Assembly: GCF_037126465.1 (NCBI RefSeq)
Contig: NC_088201.1
Span: 19,328,550-19,392,549 of the forward strand
Reading direction: 5' to 3'
Source of the DNA: Ornithodoros turicata
Taxonomy: Eukaryota; Arthropoda; Arachnida; Ixodida; Argasidae
Length of the DNA stretch: 64,000 bases
The position numbers and the translations under genes are program-made. This document shows positions 58,037 through 64,000 of this stretch, piece by piece. A model generated the notes under the pieces. It did not search any database. It had not been told where the DNA came from and saw only the letters and a program-made list of their open reading frames with translations. Every line of letters begins with the position of its first letter. The first letter of the stretch is position 1.

Positions 58037-58335
58037 TCTATAGTCTTAAGAATTTAATGCATGTACCACAGTTTTGTAGCTATGCAAGTACTTAAAAAAA
58101 GTTGTGATACTTTAATAGCACTCCATGCACGCCAGAGTATTGAGGAAAAAAGAATTATTTTCCATGGGGCGATATACTATAAACCTTTGAACAAAGGAGC
58201 AAGAGCTTCTGCCATTTCCATAGGTAGTCATAAGCATGTTACATTGCCTCACAGGCGGAGACACCTGCAGTGATGTCAGAGCTGGATGAGTTTTGGTATT
58301 TGAGGCGCCAAATTCTCCATGCCTCTATTACTTAC

Positions 58336-58477
58336 TTTTCTTTCAAAACGTGCAATGCAGGTTCACATCGATGCAAGTAACTGTCTTTCGCATTTACTTG
58401 GAGTAACTTGGGATGAAGTGCCACAGTCCCTAGTTCTAGGAGTGGGCAGGGCATAAGATCATGGCTCACTTCTTTAT
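58336..58477 (-). other. candidate exon with good splice signals
   Basis: Acceptor with a long pyrimidine tract (CTATTCTTCTCACTTGGGAG), donor AAAA-GTAAGT, 142 bases open in one frame (LLELGTVALHPKLLQVNAKD, then SYLHRCEPALHVLKE). No family recognised. It may belong to the - strand gene. Confidence 0.25.
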
Positions 58478-59621
58478 CTCCCAAGTGAGAAGAATAGGTT
58501 AAAATTGTTAAAAAATGGTAAAAACCCCAGTGCGTGGGTAAAAAAGATACACACACACACAGCACTGTGCGTGTGTATGTCGTCCTAGCACTGTTTTCCT
58601 TTTCTCGTTTTTACCGATTTTAAGGTGAGACACCAAACTGCTAAAATTTTAATGCTTTTCAGAAGAAGGGAGCTTCTCATTCTGGGAAGCATGAGGTAAG
58701 CCAACTGTACATGGCTATTCCCCTCTGGGTATCCCTTCATCTCGATTACACCAGTTCGCTGCTTTGTTCCACGTAATATCTCTAGTGTTTGTACAGTGGA
58801 TTACTATATGGGCTTCGGGTCACATCATGGTGGAGCAAGAAAAGTAAGCTAGAGGACTGAACATCAAAATGTCACTGCAACTATGCTATGCATGTGCTGG
58901 TGTGTGGGATGCCCACTGAAAAAATATGTGGATTAACACCTCCTGTCAAACTGCAATTCATTTGGGCACCACTATTAACTGAACCAATATTCTCAGATCT
59001 GCCACAGTGCATGGAACAATTTTAAGTACCACTGTCTGAAAGCATCATTTGCACTATTTTACATGTTCACAAAACTAAAAATGCAGGGAAGAAAGTTTTG
59101 AATGCAGTATAAGCCCACCAATATAAAAACCACATTTTTCATGGTAGAAATGCACAGAAGAAATGCATGGTAGATTGCTTGAGAACAAAGGCATTGTAGG
59201 AGTACCCCTCATGTTTCTGCTGTTTGCCACTGTTACTACCATTTTTGAGATATTCTATGGTAACCATTGGTAGAGGTGTGCACAGGAGGTGGTTATGTGG
59301 TTATATCCATGGATCTGCACAGCATTTTGGCTTGCAGGTAGAAAAGAAATATCCTGAAATATGCAAATAAGCACTGGTGTATCTGCTGACCTTCCTTATG
59401 AAGAACCATAATTGAGAGCACGTAGTGAAGTGAATCCAAAATGGTGTCGAAGCGTGCCATCCCCTGCATTGTTGTGCCTTTAACTGCTATTACTGGACAA
59501 CAGTGGATGACATAACATTCCTAAGGTACTTTGTATGCTGACAAGTGTAAACATTTGTAACGTAACATTTCGTCACATTGATGGTTTCGTACAAATACAA
59601 TGACCGCCGGATGTGCAGACA
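58478..59621. other. intron or intergenic, no exon seen
   Basis: Contains an AC/TG microsatellite near 58550-58575. Otherwise AT-rich with no supported coding sequence. Confidence 0.35.
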
Positions 59622-60082
59622 TACCGTATTTTCTGGTATTCCGGTATACAATATTTTCCTACAGAGTTCCTTTTCTGGTCGGTGACATACAAATTCTAGC
59701 CTCTTCCAGGGTGTGCTGTGAGTTTCTCCCAAATCTCTTAGGGTCAGTTGCCAAAGCCGGCGAAAGTGTGCTGGACTTCATAAAAATTCATGCTGCTGCT
59801 TAAGGATGCTATTGAGCAGTCAATGATCCTGAATTCATTTCAGAAGGATGGCACGATTGAGAAGGGACGCAAAACTAAATATGTTTCAAATAAAGCATAT
59901 GCATATATTATACACTGCCTTGGTTTATTGTGTATAGTGGTGGCAGTACAGAAGCTTGCAGCAACATTGCGGTGTGTGTTATGCACCGATGCGCGTTATA
60001 CACGGAACTTTTTTCAAATTCGGCCCGCTTTTAGGGGTGTGCGTTATACACGAGTGCGCATTATACAGTGGAAAACACGGTA
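59622..60082. mobile_element. TACCGTATTTTC-type TIR element
   Basis: Left end TACCGTATTTTCTGG, right end in reverse complement TACCGTGTTTTCCACTG. The right half holds degenerate GTGTATAACGC / GCGCATTATAC repeats. Superfamily uncertain (TA at both outer edges). Confidence 0.5.
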
Positions 60083-60194
60083 CTCAATATCCACACGGAT
60101 ACAGGTACACCTACTTTACTAGTGGAGTTGCGGATATTACATGTTCGTATACTGTGCGGATGCGGATACTGTTAATCTTATCTGTGCTTACCTC

Positions 60195-60285
60195 TAACCA
60201 TAGGGCACGATGTCGGCGTAGTAGTAACACATCTAAGCGACAATCAGAGAGGTGTGGAGTCGATTCCTGCCAGCAGCACTTACTG
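60195..60285 (+). mobile_element. tRNA-derived SINE, family 2
   Basis: Diverged head with GGCGTAGTAGTAACACATC, CAATCAGAGAGG, then B box GAGTCGATTCCTGCC. Confidence 0.5.
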
Positions 60286-61443
60286 ACTTTGATATTATGG
60301 ACTTTCTGATACTTTGACTATGGACATCGATAAGGCTTAAATGTTGCACGGTAGACTCTCATTAATTCATACACCGAGGGACCACAGATTTTTGTTTGAA
60401 TTATCAAAAGCTCTAATTAGAAATATTTTGCCTACATAGTATTCGCGTTTTTCACCAAATCGATGCCGCACAGCGGTGAAACTCGGGACTAGCCAAAACA
60501 GGTACACCCGGCCAACCCTGCGTGCACTTGCGGAGAAGTTGCTGCTTTTCGCATGAATCGCTGAGCTGCACCCGTATTTTTGCTGTTGAAATCATGGATG
60601 AAATAAACATTGCAGACAACGACCAGCGAACTAAACCAAACTAGTTTTGTTCTGTGTCACAATGCGACTCTGCGCGATGAGGGTATAGCCAGTTTGGCTT
60701 TCCGCGTTTTCTTCTTTCCACACATAGAATACAGCCTACTTCGCCGCATCCTCGGAAGAAATGGATTGAGCGACTCAAAATCAGCAAACCTGTTACATCA
60801 GCAATGCTTGTGTGTGTCTGGCAGAGCTCTTGGAGCGGTACTGCCTACATATCTGATGAACGTTCTTTTTTTTTCTTTCTGAAGCACACTTCTGTGCAAT
60901 TCACGTCAGGAAGGGAAGCAAAAACTTGTCTAGACAAAACAGAACAAGTTTGTTTCAAACTTGAATAGCCAATTTGTGTAAGAAAGCGCAAGAGATAGTG
61001 TGAAAACATATACCAAGTCAGTTTTGTAACTCGTCAAATCACTTGGGAAAGAATGCAGAAAGAATGCGACGTTTCGTTAAGGTGTCCCAAAAACATGCGC
61101 ACCAGTGACACACGGATGTCGCAACGTTACCGTGTAACTTGTAAACTACATTCGTACACGCGCTACACACTTAGAAGGTGTTAGCTGTAAGAGAACTGCA
61201 GCACAGATGTCGTGTGCTTGCATGTCTCTCACATTCCTGCAGCGCAGGACACTCGCTGCTTGCTATTTCGGCCTCAAACCGGTAAACGCGAAATTCACCT
61301 TCACGAAATGTGGTTGATCAAACACGCCGGAACTTCGCAAATAATACGCGACCACTATAGCCTTCTCTTTGGACAACACGGTTACGCCTGCTAGAACTAT
61401 ATGAGCAGCGTTTAATATTTGTTCGCCTTCAACGCATCGAGAA
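60286..61443. other. no gene seen
   Basis: No supported exon on either strand. An open - strand frame at 61263-61469 overlaps the putative first exon below and has no family motif. Confidence 0.3.
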
Positions 61444-61536
61444 TTAACATTGCAGTTCAGAAATCTCAAAATCGAAAATAAGCGACAACCTGGATACGTC
61501 CGCCATGTTGGACTTTAGATGCGCCACCTACAGGTC
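61444..61536 (-). promoter_or_regulatory. YY1-type ATG and CTCF-like site
   Basis: On the - strand CAACATGGCGGAC places a YY1-type motif over an ATG (61506-61504) in excellent context. The frame MADVSRLSLIFDFEISELQC stops at 61444, and a GTTAAT donor-like site lies just before the stop. Immediately upstream is GCGCCACCTACAGGTC (61521-61536), CTCF-like. This could be the promoter and first exon of the - strand gene ending at 52694, which is not proven. Confidence 0.35.
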
Positions 61537-62931
61537 ATGAAAAACGCGAATATGGTGCACGACAAAATTACGGTTCCTTATGCATGTGTATGCACATATA
61601 AAGCACATTTTTCAATATTTCCCCTACATATCGCAGTATCATCGACATGAGGACGACTCGAAATTGAGGACAGCATTTCAGTATTTGTGATACTCAAAGA
61701 CAGTCATTGTAGAAGACACGCGTGTTGAAAGATTAGCTCTTGCAATGAGTCTGAAGCAGATCCTTCGGTTTCGGTCATGTGCAAATAAGCTTTGCCGTTC
61801 CGCAAAGGTTTTGGCTCATGCGTCATGTTGGGAATGGCCTTCGTTTTAATGCAATACATAATATTGGGCGCGTCGGATTCTCGGGCGACGAAAGTCCTAA
61901 TAACCACACAGGTTTGAAGTGAGATGAGTACGGTCCAAATTACGTGCGGTCTGAATTATTGGACGTCGAAATACATTGGTTCTATGGGGCATTTGACAGT
62001 GCTAACAATTTGGTTTCACGATTTGTGCTACGATGTGTAATGCCACTACACATCGTTCTCCGAATGAGATTTGGAAATTGATGTGCAAAAATTAGCAATA
62101 AAGTGTACATTTTGTTGAACAAAGACCTCACTGTGAAATTACATGAGAATACATCATCATGACAGAAAGTGAAGCCAACAGTAGCTTAAGAAAACAATTG
62201 GTCTGGAAGATTCAATTCAGGAATTAAAAAGGCATCAACGCCTGGAGAAGCGTACCAGTGGACCTCTTGCGGATAGCATCGTCACTGATATCAGTTTAGA
62301 ATGTTCTCAATGGCAATTCTGCTAGAAAGGACAAAGCATCTCCTTTAGAGGGAGTTTTCACTGTTGGCTGTTACACTGTACTGACGCGATACATGCCAGC
62401 GAAGGATTAACAACCCATTGTTCATGCTGGCCAGACGAACTTAGTAGAACCGAAGCAAGAACTAAACAACAGCTTCCACTCCGAGCGAAATGGTTTGATA
62501 TTCCCTTACATCTTCTCGACGTGGTCACAATTAAGGTCACGGAGGGATAAGCCTTCCATTCTTGCAAACAGCAAGGCATACCTTGAAAAGCTCAGGAACG
62601 ACACGCTGGCGCTGTGACGCGCTGCTAAGTAGATCGGACTACACGCTTGGATCAATAAGCATTATGCAAAAGTGGTACTAATTTCCGCAAGAACTGTTTA
62701 AAAGAGTAGGTCCTCAAAGGGTATGTGAAGTTACTGCCTCCATGGAACTTTGCTTGTAGTGGAATTTCACCGAGCCTCGAAATGACCAGTTTAAGTAGCG
62801 ACCCTAGGCCATTCCCACCGTCGAGCTGCGGGGAAGAAAGGACTCCGTAATAGGCACGGAAGGACAACCAAACTCGTCACAATGAATGAAGGTCTCGCGA
62901 AACCTACCTTGCCGCTGACCTTGGACTGAGG
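61537..62931. other. no supported gene
   Basis: No recognisable domain. The last few hundred bases may be decayed retrotransposon sequence next to the LTR-like block. Confidence 0.3.
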
Positions 62932-63146
62932 TGTAGCGGAAAGAGAAAGTGATTGTCACTATCACTCAGGATTTGGTAGTCGGGTTGGACACTGGTCCCC
63001 CCGTGTGAATAAACTAGTATATAGTGTACTCCTAGTGTACGTTTGCTTCCTGCACGGCCGTCAAGGCATCGACGAACACAGACACCTTCCCCCATCATTA
63101 CCATCATCGACTGTGGGGATAATCTTACTGGTGCAATCGACAGGAT
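62932..63146 (+). mobile_element. LTR-like end and primer-binding-like site (Ty3/gypsy-type)
   Basis: The tract starts TGTAGCGGAAAG, contains AATAAA at 63008-63013 and is followed by TGGTGCAATCGACAGG (63129-63146), which resembles a tRNA primer-binding site as I recall it from tick Ty3 elements. A second LTR is not in the window, so the ends are approximate. Confidence 0.35.
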
Positions 63147-63246
63147 GTTCGTCGTCGACTAGCTTGGAGTAACGTTGGACAGCGGTGCAGCTTCGCAAGT
63201 TGGGCCGTCCTGAGTCAAGGAACCTCATCTGAGCAAGGCATCGAGG

Positions 63247-63525
63247 TTGGAGCGGAAAATCTACGAGCAGCGCCCTGTAAAGTTCACGGAAGGAGGTCAG
63301 GAACAGGCGACCAGTACGGCGATTCGAGTGCGTCGAGGAAGCTGGCGCTGTGCAAAGGCTGTGAGCTACGGGCTCGGATCTAGGAACTTCTCTGCACGGA
63401 AGCCATCGATCTTCATAAATCTCAGTGTCCCCGAAGACGTTCAGGGAGCTGTGATTCTGCCATACTTAACCGAAAAACTGCGTGCCGTAACGACACGGTA
63501 TGGAAGCCATCAGAACCGAAGGTGA
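63247..63525 (+). pseudogene. gag-like fragment
   Basis: The frame ends with INLSVPEDVQGAVILPYLTE then KLRAVTTRYGSHQ, matching the style of Ty3-type gag (a W/V-G-x-x-L-x-P-Y-L-x-x-K core). The first half is Arg-rich and probably frame-broken. It follows the primer-binding-like site. Confidence 0.35.
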
Positions 63526-63575
63526 GACTCTCTGATCGGTTTTCTCCGGTTTTACCATGTCTATAGTCATGCGAT

Positions 63576-63746
63576 GAAAGATGAAAGTCACTGAAAAGGT
63601 TAGCCAGCTGTAGGGATCGAACCCACATCTTTCATCGCATAACCAACATCGTCTTTCATCGTTGATTTCTTAGGCAAATTTGAGGCTTTGTTTGTATCTG
63701 TCCCTTCTATGTTGTTCCAGCCTCAGAACATCAGTTTCTCTCTTGT
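63576..63746 (-). mobile_element. full-length SINE family 1 with 16-bp TSD
   Basis: 171 bp on the - strand: a 5' block with CTGATGTTCTGAGGCTGG, then the B box GGGTTCGATCCC (63612-63623) and CAGCTGGCTAACC, ending GACTTTCATCTTTC. Flanked by 16-bp repeats TCTATAGTCATGCGAT (63560-63575) and TCTATAGTTATGCGAT (63747-63762), one mismatch. This copy defines the family's ends and splits the retroelement. Confidence 0.8.
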
Positions 63747-63772
63747 TCTATAGTTATGCGATCGCAGAAATC

Positions 63773-63828
63773 GCAGAATGGGGATGCAGAATGGGGATGC
63801 AGAATGGGGATGCAGAGTAGGAATGCAA
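63773..63828. repeat. 13-bp tandem repeat
   Basis: About four copies of AGAATGGGGATGC, the last diverged. Confidence 0.8.
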
Positions 63829-63863
63829 TGCAGTCCCGGAGAAGGATTCAGATGGTGGCGTAA

Positions 63864-64000
63864 ATACATAGAAACTTGAAATCTCAAATGGAAGCTCAGA
63901 AATTCGAGCTTGAGAAACTGAAATTGCAGCTTGAGCTAGAGCGTGTGAAACTAGCACAAATGCAGGAGGGTTCATTGAGTGTCAGTTCGGTAGCTATGCC
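63864..64000 (+). CDS. gag-type coiled coil, runs off the window
   Basis: The frame is open from after TAA at 63861 to the window end. From ATG 63888 it reads MEAQKFELEKLKLQLELERV and continues KLAQMQEGS, a heptad-rich coiled coil of the kind found at the N-terminus of gag in arthropod Ty3 and related retroelements. No stop before 64000. The order (core fragment at 63.4 kb, coiled coil here) suggests two overlapping element copies or a rearranged one. Confidence 0.4.
   Translation, partial: MHRNLKSQMEAQKFELEKLKLQLELERVKLAQMQEGSLSVSSVAM

Noticed and set aside
61263..61469. Open - strand frame with ILNAAHIVL, faintly like the KEOPS subunit TPRKB
   Set aside because: Only a few residues agree, the rest does not fit, and the ATG in better context (61506) is in another frame.
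1..64000. CRISPR arrays, bacterial operons, rRNA genes
   Set aside because: None present; direct repeats here are eukaryotic satellites and transposons without regular spacers.

Overview
This is an arthropod nuclear-genome window, not a bacterial one. It has introns with GT/AG borders, no compact operons, many TIR transposons with target-site duplications (TSDs), SINEs and microsatellites, and one 100-N scaffold gap (40971-41070). The SINE, the TTAA-flanked MITE and the general texture resemble what I recall of tick genomes (Ixodes-like). The organism call is inference from memory and was not searched.

Layout. 1-3.5 kb holds the end of an unrecognised + strand gene (last coding exon 2518-2729, polyA signal at 3112). 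3.6-11.2 kb is nested DNA transposons: a pogo/Tigger-type element carrying two hAT-type elements, a Tigger transposase C-terminus, an inverted-repeat MITE and a PIF/Harbinger-type MITE. 9.0-11.9 kb holds isolated, diverged copies of a composite regulatory-like module. 16.4-37.6 kb is a decayed tandem array whose basic unit is about 2.1 kb. Each unit opens with the same module: CCATCTAGA, 22 bases, then CGTGG-N9-ATTGG (the reverse of the ER stress response element CCAAT-N9-CCACG), more CCAAT and CACGTG boxes, and CTCF-like cores between. Extra length in individual units comes from a 600-bp sub-repeat, a MITE, a 1.04-kb duplication and a 4.4-kb insertion that holds a nested inverted repeat.

38.3-46.5 kb holds a signal-peptide exon with its own TATA box and a one-base frame break, two copies of a 560-bp repeat, tRNA-derived SINEs, and a complete but frameshifted mariner inserted in a SINE copy. 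48.2-51.3 kb is a cluster of short hAT-type MITEs, several with 8-bp TSDs, plus a Penelope-like 3' end with a hammerhead-like core. 52.7-61.5 kb contains the end of a - strand gene. Its last two exons splice in phase and encode a PP1-docking motif (KTVSF) and a basic tail that I recognise as like the C-terminus of Kintoun/DNAAF2. The intron between them carries a TTAA-flanked MITE. Further - strand exon candidates and a YY1-type ATG at 61.5 kb lie upstream. 62.9-64 kb is the 5' part of a Ty3/gypsy-like element, interrupted by a SINE with a 16-bp TSD.

Only a small fraction of the window is host coding sequence. The most unusual content is the 9-37.6 kb set of ERSE-spaced modules, which keep the 9-bp spacer length while the spacer sequence differs in every copy.
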